A stretch of 64,000 nucleotides of DNA from Chitinophaga arvensicola (lineage in GTDB: Bacteria; Bacteroidota; Bacteroidia; Chitinophagales; Chitinophagaceae), in the NCBI RefSeq assembly GCF_900110835.1, contig NZ_FOJG01000001.1, positions 3,689,499-3,753,498 of the forward strand, written 5' to 3'. Each line of letters begins with the position of its first letter. Position 1 is the first letter of the stretch. Of the stretch, positions 44,994-53,628 are shown piece by piece. The position numbers and the translations under genes were made by a program. The notes beneath the pieces are model-generated. The model was not told the origin of the DNA, did no database searches, and saw only the letters and a list, made by a program, of their open reading frames with translations.

Positions 44994-47021
44994 ATGGAAC
45001 ATCAGCATGACCACTCCAATATGAAAATGGATCACGCCGGCAGCGGCGAAAGTCACGCACACGGCGGGCATCACGATCATCACGCTATGATGATTGCCGA
45101 TTTCAGGAAACGTTTTTATATCGTGCTGGTGCTGACGGTGCCGGTAATGTTATTATCGGAAATGATCCAGCATTGGTTGCGGATCGATATTCATTTTCCG
45201 GGAGATAAATATGTACTGCTGGCGTTATCTTCTGTGGTGTTTGTTTACGGAGGATGGCCTTTTCTCAAAGGCTGGTGGGATGAGATGAAGCAATGGCAAC
45301 CAGGGATGATGACGCTGATCGGTTTTGCCATTACGGTGGCTTATGTATACAGTGTAGCCACAGTACTGGGTTTGTCCGGTATGGATTTTTTCTGGGAGTT
45401 GACCACGTTGATACTGATCATGCTCCTGGGGCATTGGATTGAGATGAAATCGGTGATGGGGGCTTCGCGGGAGTTGGAACTGCTGGTGCAACTGATGCCC
45501 GACGACGCGCACCTGGTACATGGCGATCATGTGATGGACGTGAAAACAGCATCGTTGAAAGCGGGCGATGTGATCCTCATCAAGCCGGGAGAGAAAGTAG
45601 CCGCAGATGGTACCGTGCTGGAGGGCACTACTTCGCTGAATGAGAGTATGCTTACCGGCGAATCGAAGCCGGTGCAGAAGCAGGCGGGTGATAAAGTGAT
45701 TGCCGGTGCTATCAATGGTAACGGTGCTATTAAAGTAACGGTAACGCATGGAGTAGCGGACTCCTATCTTTCCCAGGTAGTGAAGCTGGTGCAGGATGCG
45801 CAGCAATCGCGCTCCAAAACGCAGTTGCTGGCGGATAAGGCGGCCCGTTGGCTTACGCTGATCGCTATTTTATCGGGGATCGCTACTTTTTTATACTGGT
45901 GGATGAGCGGGCGGGAGTTGTCATTTGCGATAGAGCGGATGGTGACGGTGATTGTGATCTGTTGTCCGCATGCACTGGGACTGGCAGTACCGCTGGTGAT
46001 AGCTAAATCCACGGCTTTGTCGGCCCGCAATGGTTTACTGATCAAGAATCGCACGGATTTCGAAAATGCACGTAAAATTACCACGATTGTTTTTGATAAA
46101 ACGGGCACCTTAACGGTGGGCCGGTTTGAAGTGGTACGTTTTGATAGTTTACAGCAGGGCATTTCCAAAGAGGATTTGCTGGGTATGGCCGCATCGCTGG
46201 AAGGAAGCTCGGAGCATCCTATTGCAACAGGTATTACCGGCAAAGCGAAAACGCTGGGTATAACATTGCCGGCGGCAACCAATGTAACGGCTATTACCGG
46301 TAAAGGAATTACGGGTAATATTTCCGGGAGAGATGTGAAAGTAGTGAGTCCTGGTTATGTGGCGGAACAGTTCCCCGGAGCCGCGCCTACGGCCATTCAG
46401 CCTGGTGAAACATTGGTGTATGTGCTGGTGGATAACCAGGTGGCGGGCTTTATTGCGTTGGCCGATGAGATCAGGCCGGAATCGGCAGGAGCAATCGCCA
46501 CGCTGCGCGAGCAACAGATCAAAACGGTATTGCTGACCGGTGATAATAAAATCGTGGCGGAGAGTGTGAGTAAAACGCTGGGAATGGATCGCTTTATAGC
46601 CGAGGTACTGCCACATGAAAAACTGGATAAGATTAAAGAATTGCAGCAGCAGGGTGAGTTTGTGGCCATGACCGGCGACGGAATCAATGATGCGCCGGCG
46701 TTGGCACAGGCGGATGTAGGTATTGCTATCGGCAGCGGTAGTGATGTAGCGGCAGAAACAGCGGGAATTGTGCTGGTAAATAGTAATCCACAGGATGTGG
46801 TCAACCTGATTTTATTTGGTAAAGCTACGTGGCGGAAAATGATCCAGAATTTAGCCTGGGCAACGGGGTATAATATCGTGGCGCTTCCACTTGCGGCAGG
46901 CGTGTTGTATAAAGAGGGAATTCTGCTGAGCCCTGCTGCAGGAGCGGTATTGATGACCGTGAGCACAGTAGTGGTAGCAATAAATGCCAGTATGTTAAAA
47001 GTGAACCGTTCCGGGAAATAA
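44994..47021 (+). CDS. CPH-type copper/silver P-type ATPase (CopB class)
   Basis: A 675-residue pump without an HMA domain. Instead the N-terminus is His/Met-rich (residues 1-35, with HGGHHDHHAMM). The membrane motif is Cys324-Pro325-His326 (ICCPHALGL), the mark of P1B-3 ATPases that transport Cu(II), Cu(I) or Ag(I). Phosphorylated Asp368 lies in DKTGT; SEHP, TGDN and GDGINDAP are intact. It lies 12 bases after the oxidase gene and likely exports periplasm-facing or divalent copper, complementing the CPC pump. Confidence 0.94.
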   Translation: MEHQHDHSNMKMDHAGSGESHAHGGHHDHHAMMIADFRKRFYIVLVLTVPVMLLSEMIQHWLRIDIHFPGDKYVLLALSSVVFVYGGWPFLKGWWDEMKQWQPGMMTLIGFAITVAYVYSVATVLGLSGMDFFWELTTLILIMLLGHWIEMKSVMGASRELELLVQLMPDDAHLVHGDHVMDVKTASLKAGDVILIKPGEKVAADGTVLEGTTSLNESMLTGESKPVQKQAGDKVIAGAINGNGAIKVTVTHGVADSYLSQVVKLVQDAQQSRSKTQLLADKAARWLTLIAILSGIATFLYWWMSGRELSFAIERMVTVIVICCPHALGLAVPLVIAKSTALSARNGLLIKNRTDFENARKITTIVFDKTGTLTVGRFEVVRFDSLQQGISKEDLLGMAASLEGSSEHPIATGITGKAKTLGITLPAATNVTAITGKGITGNISGRDVKVVSPGYVAEQFPGAAPTAIQPGETLVYVLVDNQVAGFIALADEIRPESAGAIATLREQQIKTVLLTGDNKIVAESVSKTLGMDRFIAEVLPHEKLDKIKELQQQGEFVAMTGDGINDAPALAQADVGIAIGSGSDVAAETAGIVLVNSNPQDVVNLILFGKATWRKMIQNLAWATGYNIVALPLAAGVLYKEGILLSPAAGAVLMTVSTVVVAINASMLKVNRSGK

Positions 47022-47029
47022 ATTATGTG

Positions 47030-47037
47030 TAAATTTG
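47030..47037 (+). promoter_or_regulatory. Promoter -7 element upstream of kinase
   Basis: TAAATTTG is an exact TAnnTTTG match 9 bases after the ATPase stop, so the downstream kinase can be transcribed independently. Transcription would begin near 47044. Confidence 0.5.
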
Positions 47038-47115
47038 TGTAGGACGTAGGAAGTGTTTTACAACTGTTTATTACTTTGTCAGCTATCCCGCGAATGCCTC
47101 TCAAAATATAGCCAT

Positions 47116-48813
47116 ATGAACATCCGACAATTTTTTCACCAGGTTGTGAATACCGGGACTCTCCGCCAGGAAGCTTCGCTGGCGAAAGTGACCCGGATGG
47201 TTAATACTTTTTCCGTAGTTACCATCTCCCTTTGTCTCATATTCGGTGGATTGATCTACCTGGGTACCGGTAAAGCAGATCTCCTGATTCCTGCCTGGAT
47301 AGAAGCGGCCGTGTTTCTGGGGGTGTTTATGTTAAATGCTTTGAATAAGCCCGTTTTAGCCAGTATTTCTTTTATAGCCATCAACAATATAGCGATTGTC
47401 TATTTCAGTGCTGTAATGGGCATGGTAGCAGAAGTACACTTGTTATTCCTGTTCCTGCTGGGAGCATCACTGATGATTTTCCGTTCGCGCGCCCTGGTGA
47501 TTGCCAGTATCGTGGTAGCTGTGGTATCCGTAACGGCCTGTGAAATCAATTACTACTACCGCCTTATCACACCCATGTCTATGCCGCTGTCGCAGCAGTT
47601 TATCATCCGCTGGATTACGCTTCCGGCGATCCTCCTGCTGGATGTGGCTACTATCTTCCTATATGTCAGAAAACTCAGGACGCTGAATATCCGGTTGACG
47701 AAAGCCACCGATGAGAAAACCATTTTTGTGCGGGAAACCAGTCATGAGATCCGCAATCCGCTGAATGCTATTTACGGCATCAGCCAGGATCTGATGATGA
47801 AAGTGCATAAGGAGGAGCGTTACAGTGAGATCCGTCCGGAAATTGAGCACCTGTATTCCGCTACGCATAATGTATTACAGATTATCAATAACGTGCTGGC
47901 CATTTCTAAAATAGAAGACGGAGCGGCACATACGTTGCATCCCGAAGTGTTCAATATCCGGGAGCTGATTACAGACAAGGTGATTGTGTACCAGTATATC
48001 GCTGATCTGCGGGGAGTAAAAATCCGGGCAGATATCCCTGAAAATATGCCGGAACATATCCTGGCAGATAAAGGCAAGCTGACGCAGATACTAAATAACC
48101 TGTTGTTTAATGCGATCAAGTTTACCCGGAGCAACAGTATGGTAACAGTGCTCGTATCGCGGGAGAGTGATCTGTGGCAGTTTGTGGTGAAAGACCAGGG
48201 CAATGGTATGCCGGAGGCCGACTTACTGACCTTGTTTACCCCGTTTAAATCCGGGAAAAGTGAGTTTGAGGGCTCAGGACTCGGGCTGCCGATTACGAAG
48301 AAGTATGTGGACATGATGAATGGTCGCATTACAGTGAACAGTACATCTGGAAAAGGCACGTCGTTTATTGTGCGTTTGCCGCTGGTAGTGAGCGAAGCGG
48401 CTATACCGGCTACGGGTACCGGCTGGATGGAGCTGACTATGCACAAAGGCATGAAAAGCCTGGTGATAGATGATAATGAGATGAGCCAGCTGGTGTTATC
48501 CAATTTTCTGCGTCGTCTTGGATTTACCACCGTAACGGCGGGTAATGGAGCAGAAGGGATTCACAAAGCAATGGATGAAAAACCGGATATTATTTTCATA
48601 GATAGTTATATGCCGGGACTTAGCGGGAAAGACACCCTTCAGCAGCTCCGTGCTATTCCTGATTTACAAAACATACCGGTGATCGCCGTTTCGGGCGATG
48701 CGTTCCAGGAGTCCATCGATGATATGCTGGGCGCGGGCGCCAGTGAATACATTTCCAAGCCTATTGATCTTAAACTGCTGAACAGTGCTTTGAATAAGGT
48801 ACTGGTGCAGTAA
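47116..48813 (+). CDS. Hybrid sensor histidine kinase
   Basis: The frame opens at 47053, but the ATG at 47116 (MNIRQFF) is preferred because it gives a usual N-terminus before the first helix and leaves a leader after the TAAATTTG element; the product is then 565 residues. Five or six membrane helices occupy about 30-190. HisKA follows with the FVRETSHEIRNPLN H-box, then a HATPase (LLFNAIKF, DQGNGMP, GSGLGLPIT) and a C-terminal receiver with Asp in IIFIDSYMPG. The position after the copper genes suggests, but does not prove, metal sensing. No cognate output regulator is present. Confidence 0.9.
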   Translation: MNIRQFFHQVVNTGTLRQEASLAKVTRMVNTFSVVTISLCLIFGGLIYLGTGKADLLIPAWIEAAVFLGVFMLNALNKPVLASISFIAINNIAIVYFSAVMGMVAEVHLLFLFLLGASLMIFRSRALVIASIVVAVVSVTACEINYYYRLITPMSMPLSQQFIIRWITLPAILLLDVATIFLYVRKLRTLNIRLTKATDEKTIFVRETSHEIRNPLNAIYGISQDLMMKVHKEERYSEIRPEIEHLYSATHNVLQIINNVLAISKIEDGAAHTLHPEVFNIRELITDKVIVYQYIADLRGVKIRADIPENMPEHILADKGKLTQILNNLLFNAIKFTRSNSMVTVLVSRESDLWQFVVKDQGNGMPEADLLTLFTPFKSGKSEFEGSGLGLPITKKYVDMMNGRITVNSTSGKGTSFIVRLPLVVSEAAIPATGTGWMELTMHKGMKSLVIDDNEMSQLVLSNFLRRLGFTTVTAGNGAEGIHKAMDEKPDIIFIDSYMPGLSGKDTLQQLRAIPDLQNIPVIAVSGDAFQESIDDMLGAGASEYISKPIDLKLLNSALNKVLVQ

Positions 48814-49791
48814 CTACGCATACACGTACTGGTAGCGGGTAGTATCCTGTGTGCTCCAGTCGATGTTTCCTTTCATCATTTGACCGAGTGTGAGCACATA
48901 TTGCTCCAGCACAGGTTTTACGGCTGCTGCGCATACGGCAGACAGTACATCGGCGGTGTTATTAAACAGCGCTACTTCCGAGTTATGGATCTTCACGGCC
49001 TGTTCCACAGCCTGATCCAGGGTAAGTTGCTGATGATGTTTCAGCAGCATAACGAGATTCAGTTCATCTCCCCCTTCATATTCTTTCGGGAAAGAGTAGA
49101 GATCATTTGCCCAGCAGATGGTACGGCTGCAATAAAGTCCCATGTTTTTTACCTGTGGATTGGAACGCAGATCTGCCGGCAGGCGGATAGCACCCATCAG
49201 GGTAGCGAGATCCAGGAAGAAGTTGGCGCCACCGATCTGTGGCCGGAAACGCATGTAATCTTTCAGGGAAGTGTTGTGCGCTTTGTCCACGTGTTTCATA
49301 CGCCAGAGATTGGCGGTAAAAGCTTCTTTAAGGCTGCGGGCGAAGCGGGCCTGCCAGGGGCGCTGACTGATCTGCCGCATGCGTTGCCAGATGTCGCTCA
49401 TCGCTGCCAGGAGCGGGCCGCCTGTTTCCAGGGAGAAGGTTTTGCCGGTTTCCAGGATCTGCATCATGTGATGCGCCATGCGTTCAAAACCGGTGTTGAA
49501 AGCATTGGGAGCGAGCGCGTCGAGGTGGTCATCCCAGAGGAAAAGCAGCGTGTTGAAATCGCTGGCAATGCAGAGGGAAAAGAGGGAGGCCTCCGGGAAC
49601 ATCCGGGCCACCATCCAGGTGAATTTCTGTTCGTGGTACGCTTCCCAGGCAGTATCGGAAGTAGCCAGCCGGAAAGTGTGTACCCAGGCGGTGGTGTGGG
49701 CATCTGCTTCGTTTACCAGGGGATGCAGACGCTGAGGAAAAGGACAATAAAGGTCCGGGCAGGTGGTTGTTGCTTGCATGACAAATTGCAT
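48814..49791 (-). CDS. Class I terpene synthase
   Basis: A 325-residue bacterial terpene cyclase. The aspartate-rich motif DDHLD (Asp87, Asp88, Asp91) and the NSE-type motif NDLYSFPKE (Asn229, Ser233, Glu237) are intact, and the CSRTICW segment precedes the latter as in sesquiterpene cyclases. It should ionise farnesyl or geranyl diphosphate and cyclise it. The single domain and length exclude two-domain geosmin synthases. No tailoring enzyme (P450, methyltransferase) or prenyl transferase lies nearby. The minus-strand TAAATTTG at 49844-49851 is a plausible promoter. It converges on the kinase with no gap. Confidence 0.92.
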   Translation of the reverse strand: MQFVMQATTTCPDLYCPFPQRLHPLVNEADAHTTAWVHTFRLATSDTAWEAYHEQKFTWMVARMFPEASLFSLCIASDFNTLLFLWDDHLDALAPNAFNTGFERMAHHMMQILETGKTFSLETGGPLLAAMSDIWQRMRQISQRPWQARFARSLKEAFTANLWRMKHVDKAHNTSLKDYMRFRPQIGGANFFLDLATLMGAIRLPADLRSNPQVKNMGLYCSRTICWANDLYSFPKEYEGGDELNLVMLLKHHQQLTLDQAVEQAVKIHNSEVALFNNTADVLSAVCAAAVKPVLEQYVLTLGQMMKGNIDWSTQDTTRYQYVYA

Positions 49792-49843
49792 TTAAAAGTG
49801 AATAGATAAAAGTTGACGGGTAATGGTCGATTTCGATTGTTTA

Positions 49844-49851
49844 CAAATTTA
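49844..49851 (-). promoter_or_regulatory. Promoter -7 element for terpene synthase
   Basis: On the minus strand this reads TAAATTTG, an exact TAnnTTTG, 53-60 bases before the ATG at 49791. No clear -33 TTTG is seen. Confidence 0.45.
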
Positions 49852-49965
49852 TTAATGTGGGCGTTGGTCCGGAAAAGAATTTCGTGGGAGAAGTGGTGAT
49901 CATGAATGTCGGGAATGCCCCTGAATATTTCGCAAATACCCACCCTGAGTGATACATTAATGGGC

Positions 49966-49973
49966 TATTTTTG
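49966..49973 (+). promoter_or_regulatory. Promoter -7 element for VOC protein gene
   Basis: TATTTTTG matches TAnnTTTG and lies about 107-114 bases before the ATG at 50080, implying a leader of about 100 bases. Apart from these two elements, I see nothing else in the 288-base gap from 49792 to 50079. Confidence 0.4.
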
Positions 49974-50079
49974 ACAGGAAAGCATCCGGGTACTCAAAAG
50001 TTGCCCTGTCCGGATTGTTCCAGGTATAAGTGATACCGCGTCTATAAAAGAAAACTATTCATCAGAAAACCTTCAGCGT

Positions 50080-50466
50080 ATGAACACAAAAAAGATTTGG
50101 GCCAATTTCAGTGTCCAGGATTTAGACCGAACAACTGCCTTCTACAAGAAACTTGGATTTAAGCACAACGGCGCTTCGAATCAGCTGACCAGCTTCTTCT
50201 TTGGCGAGCAGCAATTTATTATTCATTTCTTTCTGAGAGAGATCCTTAAGCCTGCTATCAAAGGCGAGATCATTGAAACAAAAACAGGGAATGAAATTAT
50301 ATTCACCCTTTCTGCTGATACCAGGGAAGAAGTGGATAGCTGGGAAAAAGAGGTGCGGGAAGCAGGGGGAACAATTGTTTCAAAACCGGAAGCGTTTGGA
50401 GAGGGGTATTATGGTTTTGTGTTTGCTGACCCTGATGGTCATAAGTTCAACGTATTCCAGATGTAG
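50080..50466 (+). CDS. VOC (glyoxalase/bleomycin resistance) family protein
   Basis: A 128-residue protein with two beta-alpha-beta-beta-beta modules: ANFSVQDLDRTTAFYKKLGFKHN in the first, and ETKTGNEIIFTL and FADPDGHKFNVFQM in the second. Substrates range from toxic aldehydes to antibiotics and cannot be read from sequence. No metal triad is evident. A strong hairpin follows the stop. Confidence 0.88.
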   Translation: MNTKKIWANFSVQDLDRTTAFYKKLGFKHNGASNQLTSFFFGEQQFIIHFFLREILKPAIKGEIIETKTGNEIIFTLSADTREEVDSWEKEVREAGGTIVSKPEAFGEGYYGFVFADPDGHKFNVFQM

Positions 50467-50482
50467 TAGCGTATGCTGCAAT

Positions 50483-50520
50483 AAATAGCCGTCTTCATCA
50501 GCTGATGGAGACGGCTATTT
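50483..50520. terminator. Long hairpin terminator
   Basis: A 12-base perfect stem (AAATAGCCGTCT at 50483-50494, complement at 50509-50520) encloses the 12-base palindrome CATCAGCTGATG. It lies 17 bases after the VOC stop and also faces the end of the permease remnant. Confidence 0.85.
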
Positions 50521-50533
50521 GCTATGGTAAAGG

Positions 50534-50895
50534 TTACTCCGATCTTAAGCTTTTTACGGGATTTCTCAGGGCCGCCTGTATGGATTTATAACCGACGGTG
50601 AGCAGGGCAATGACCAGGGAAACTCCAAGTGCCAACAGGAAGATGCCTGCCCCCAGGTGGATGCGGTAGGTGAAAGTGCCCAGCCAGCGGGTCATCAGGT
50701 AGCCGGCCATGGGGGGATTTGTGTCAGTAAATTCCGTAAGATGCTTAACGTGGCCGGATTGTGACCCTTTACGGGTAACATAACGATGGCATCTTTCCGG
50801 AAACCCATGTCAGATTCCATCGTATACCGCATTTGATTGGCGATCATGATGGTGCTGATAATGAGCGGATAGCGTACGCGATGCCACTTAGATGT
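50534..50895 (-). pseudogene. Decayed ABC transporter permease (MacB/FtsX type)
   Basis: Read on the minus strand, one frame encodes LIISTIMIANQM then MGFRKDAIVMLPVKGHNPA and LSILRNLL, the start of the extracytoplasmic MacB-like domain after a membrane helix. The frame then shifts and resumes with a final membrane helix, FTYRIHLGAGIFLLALG, and the classic C-terminal tail AALRNPVKSLRSE before a TAA at 50534. A full-length member has several hundred residues between these parts and a long N-terminal half. Both are missing, so this is a deletion remnant that cannot make a working permease. No complete copy lies in this window. Confidence 0.82.
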
Positions 50896-50980
50896 GGCTT
50901 CTATTTTCAGTGATTTTTAATTTATGGATAATTAATATGTGTTAGTGTTTTGTACAGTAATCCGTTCGCTTTTACAATGT

Positions 50981-51466
50981 TCAGAGGGTAGCAGCAATAC
51001 GCTGGATCGTTTCTTTTAAAGCGGCAACGGAAGTGGTGCTGGTTACCTTATTCACCTTCATTCGGATGATCTTATCTTTTTTTCTGACCATGATGAGATC
51101 GAAGTTTTTCGCATCGCTCTGGTAGAAGGCTTCGTCGCCGGTATTGGATAGGAGTTGAATGTTTCCGTTGCGACGGTTGTCGTCCAGGATATTCGTGTAG
51201 GTTTTTTGTGCAGCAGCTACGGAGCTGTATTCCTCATAGTTGTAAAATACATTACCGGTGTTGCCGGATACCGGATCTGATTCTACCGCTGTGAAAGCGG
51301 AGCGGTATTTCATGGCATTGCGTTCCTGGTCAGCAGATTTCTGCGTGAGCAGTACGGATTGGCCGAGGATCTTTGCTGCATCGGCAGGGGTGAGGTAATA
51401 GCTGGGAATGGTATCTGCTGATGAAGCCAGCGGGAGAATGAGCAAAAGAAAGAACAGTTTTTTCAT
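50981..51466 (-). CDS. Small exported hypothetical protein
   Basis: The open frame begins at 51553, but the ATG at 51466 gives a 161-residue product with a clean signal peptide (MKKLFFLLLILPLASSADT), so this start is chosen. The mature part has LTPADAAKILGQSVLL, VFYNYEEYSSVAAAQKTYTNIL and an IMVRKKDKIIRMKV strand pair. These give an alpha/beta look typical of small periplasmic proteins that bind peptides or ions, but no family is recognised. It follows a 56-residue lipoprotein gene by 70 bases on the same strand. Confidence 0.75.
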   Translation of the reverse strand: MKKLFFLLLILPLASSADTIPSYYLTPADAAKILGQSVLLTQKSADQERNAMKYRSAFTAVESDPVSGNTGNVFYNYEEYSSVAAAQKTYTNILDDNRRNGNIQLLSNTGDEAFYQSDAKNFDLIMVRKKDKIIRMKVNKVTSTTSVAALKETIQRIAATL

Positions 51467-51536
51467 GACGGTATCATTTAAGGTTTGGAATAATACGCGT
51501 TGGAAGGTAGTGGAAAGGTACGAAAAAGAGTTGGGG

Positions 51537-51707
51537 TTACGAGAGAGAATCATGGCCGGATGGCAGTTTATTTATACTGTCTTTTTCTCTAACCTCCTTT
51601 ACTCTCCGATTCCATGTTTCTATCTGTTTTTTTAGTCTCTTTTCTTTGGTGTAACAGGAAGTTAGCAGCAGTAAGAAAAAAAGAAGAATGGGACGATTGG
51701 ATTTCAT
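51537..51707 (-). CDS. Small lipoprotein
   Basis: A 56-codon frame starting at 51707 and ending with TAA at 51537. The N-terminus is a lipoprotein signal: basic residues, the hydrophobic run LLFFLLLL and lipobox LTSC with Cys18. The mature 39 residues are strongly charged (TKEKRLKKQIETW, RRVKEVREKD), predicting one amphipathic helix. It begins 70 bases before the next gene on the same strand, suggesting an operon. It is short, so confidence is moderate, but the lipobox is convincing. Confidence 0.6.
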   Translation of the reverse strand: MKSNRPILLFFLLLLTSCYTKEKRLKKQIETWNRRVKEVREKDSINKLPSGHDSLS

Positions 51708-51717
51708 AAGTTAATAA

Positions 51718-51840
51718 GAAAAGGTGCCTGTGCGTTTTTTATCTTAAACACATATTGATAACCGAAAATTGTATTTGTGTCTCTTGAATGAATGTTCATC
51801 ATCCCGGAACTGATTTTCATTTACGAACAAGCACCTTTTC
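51718..51840. repeat. 123-base segment bounded by 14-base inverted repeats
   Basis: GAAAAGGTGCCTGT at 51718-51731 is mirrored by ACAAGCACCTTTTC at 51827-51840 (13 of 14 match). The AT-rich middle has no gene. No target-site duplication flanks it. It could be a stranded small mobile repeat, an mRNA 3' structure or chance. Confidence 0.35.
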
Positions 51841-51848
51841 CCCTTTTG

Positions 51849-52958
51849 TTAAAATGTCTGCTGTAGTCCATCGAAGATTTTCCCCGCTGCAACACCCAGT
51901 CCTTCCTGTGCAGTAGGATCAGCTTCATTGCTCAGTAGTACAATGCCCAGGTTAAGGTCGGGATATATCACACAGTAGCTGCTGAAGCCAAAGGTGCCTC
52001 CACTTTGCCAGATCCTTCTGGCGCCTTTGTCCGTTTTATTCATCTGCCAGTTGAGGCCTACAGCAAAGCTGGAAAAATCGCCCCATGCCGGTTGATGGGT
52101 AAGTAACACCGCGCGGTTGTTTTCATCCAGGTGAAGGCGGATATATTGCAGCATATCAGGAACAGAAGAGTATACACCACCGGCCGCCAGTGTAAATGAC
52201 GGAATATAAGGCATTACAGCGCCTTTCTGGTTATAGCCTTTCGCCAGCACTTTTGAATTGCCGGGCGTTTCAGTGGCAGTGTATTTCATGTGCTGGGGAC
52301 GTGTAATATATTTTCTCACCAGTTGACTGTAGGAAATGCCGTATATGCGTTCCAGTATGATACCCATCAACTGTGCCCCTGCATTCGAATACTTAAACCT
52401 GGTGCCGGGTATAGTATCCGGTTGCACCTGGTGCAGATCGTTCAGAAATTCAGCAGTGCCGTAGTTTTCCTGGCTTTTAATAACAACGGAAGGAATGGAA
52501 TCGGGCGGTAGCTGGAACAAATCCTTGCGTTCAGGTAGCATAAACGGAAGCCCGGATACGTGCGAGATCAGGTGTTTCATTTGAATAGCATGTCCTTTGT
52601 ATTGCAGATTGGGATAATCGCCATTCAGGTAGAACCGGATGTCATCCTCCAGCTTAACTCTTTTTTCAATCACAGCTTTGGCCAGTAAATAGCCGGTAAA
52701 GGTTTTGGTAATCGAACCAATTTCATATTGTGTGTTGAGTTCGGGCAAGGTCTTACTGCTGTAGCGATACGTATACTGCTGGCCGTTTGCCCAAACACCT
52801 GCTTCTACATTTACTCTCGCAGGGTGCTGCATAAAACCGGATAAGGCAGTTTGTACCAGGCTATCCATTTTCGTTTTTAACGGATTATCGGAGGTAACCT
52901 GCGCCTGCGTGGAAAGACCGGATATAATTAAAAGGACAGCGGGGATAAATTGTTTCAT
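51849..52958 (-). CDS. Serine hydrolase of the class C beta-lactamase fold
   Basis: A 369-residue exported protein with a signal peptide ending STQAQ. The catalytic SxxK is Ser82-Ile-Thr-Lys85 (GSITKTFTGY), the second motif is Tyr190-Ser-Asn192, and the third is an SGG turn (IWQSGGTFGFSS). This fold includes penicillin-binding proteins, DD-peptidases and esterases as well as AmpC. Sequence alone does not assign beta-lactam hydrolysis, and an esterase or peptidase role is at least as likely. It is a single gene. Confidence 0.9.
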   Translation of the reverse strand: MKQFIPAVLLIISGLSTQAQVTSDNPLKTKMDSLVQTALSGFMQHPARVNVEAGVWANGQQYTYRYSSKTLPELNTQYEIGSITKTFTGYLLAKAVIEKRVKLEDDIRFYLNGDYPNLQYKGHAIQMKHLISHVSGLPFMLPERKDLFQLPPDSIPSVVIKSQENYGTAEFLNDLHQVQPDTIPGTRFKYSNAGAQLMGIILERIYGISYSQLVRKYITRPQHMKYTATETPGNSKVLAKGYNQKGAVMPYIPSFTLAAGGVYSSVPDMLQYIRLHLDENNRAVLLTHQPAWGDFSSFAVGLNWQMNKTDKGARRIWQSGGTFGFSSYCVIYPDLNLGIVLLSNEADPTAQEGLGVAAGKIFDGLQQTF

Positions 52959-53050
52959 AGTTGCTTTTCGAACTACTATGAAAAGACGATGCCATTTAGA
53001 ATGTTACAGATAATTATCACATTAGGTATGGTGAAAAATGAATAATTGTA

Positions 53051-53605
53051 TCAAAAATGAACATTCATTGTGCGGAGTCGCACTATTACTTCGTGGGTAC
53101 GTTCACGTATGGTCTTATCCCCGCGTAGCTCCAATACCGGAGCTGTTTGCTTTTGCATCCATTGTTCATGTGCATTCAATGTGCGGGTAGCGATACCGGT
53201 ATCATGATCGTAGTCTGCCGCCCATGCAAGGAATTCCTGGTGCTGTTTTTTTCTGTCGGGATTTAGGGAGATGCGATCGCCATAACGTTCCTGTTCACGC
53301 TTAAGTAGCCGTGCCATCCGGACTTCCGGGGGAAGCCAGAGAAAAACGATCAGGTCAAAAGACGGAAATACCGTATCGCCCCAGTTGATGATGGAGCCAC
53401 CTACCATCCAATCAGGTTGTTTATCCAGATCGGCGCGGATAAGTGCATTCCTTTGGGCGGCATTTCGCCTGATAGTGAAAGGGGGATCGGTTGATTCCCA
53501 GAAATAAGCATCGCTATCGAAATATGGAATGTTTAATTGTGCTGCCAAAGCATTGCCTAAAGTAGTGACGCCGCTTCCGGAAGCGCCGAACAGGTGCAGT
53601 TTCAT
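53051..53605 (-). CDS. Small P-loop nucleoside kinase-like protein
   Basis: A 184-residue cytoplasmic protein with a P-loop variant GASGSGVTT at residues 7-15 in place of GxxGxGKS. It continues with FDSDAYFW, WMVGGSIINW and LIVFLWLPPEVRMARLLKREQERYG, the layout of adenylate-kinase-like FlaR/topology modulation proteins. The P-loop Lys is Val here, which may weaken phosphate binding. It follows the amidohydrolase by 23 bases on the same strand and is probably cotranscribed. The substrate is unknown. Confidence 0.82.
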   Translation of the reverse strand: MKLHLFGASGSGVTTLGNALAAQLNIPYFDSDAYFWESTDPPFTIRRNAAQRNALIRADLDKQPDWMVGGSIINWGDTVFPSFDLIVFLWLPPEVRMARLLKREQERYGDRISLNPDRKKQHQEFLAWAADYDHDTGIATRTLNAHEQWMQKQTAPVLELRGDKTIRERTHEVIVRLRTMNVHF

Positions 53606-53628
53606 GTTCGCAAAATTGCAGAAAAATA

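Noticed and set aside
48814-49791. Geosmin or 2-methylisoborneol synthase
   Set aside because: There is only one cyclase domain and no methyltransferase partner, so a specific product cannot be assigned.
48880-49809. 309-codon plus-strand frame
   Set aside because: It is antisense to the terpene synthase, whose metal motifs are intact. The composition of the plus-strand frame is unlike a protein.
51849-52958. AmpC beta-lactamase and antibiotic resistance
   Set aside because: SxxK and YxN are shared with many esterases and DD-peptidases, and no AmpR-type regulator is nearby.
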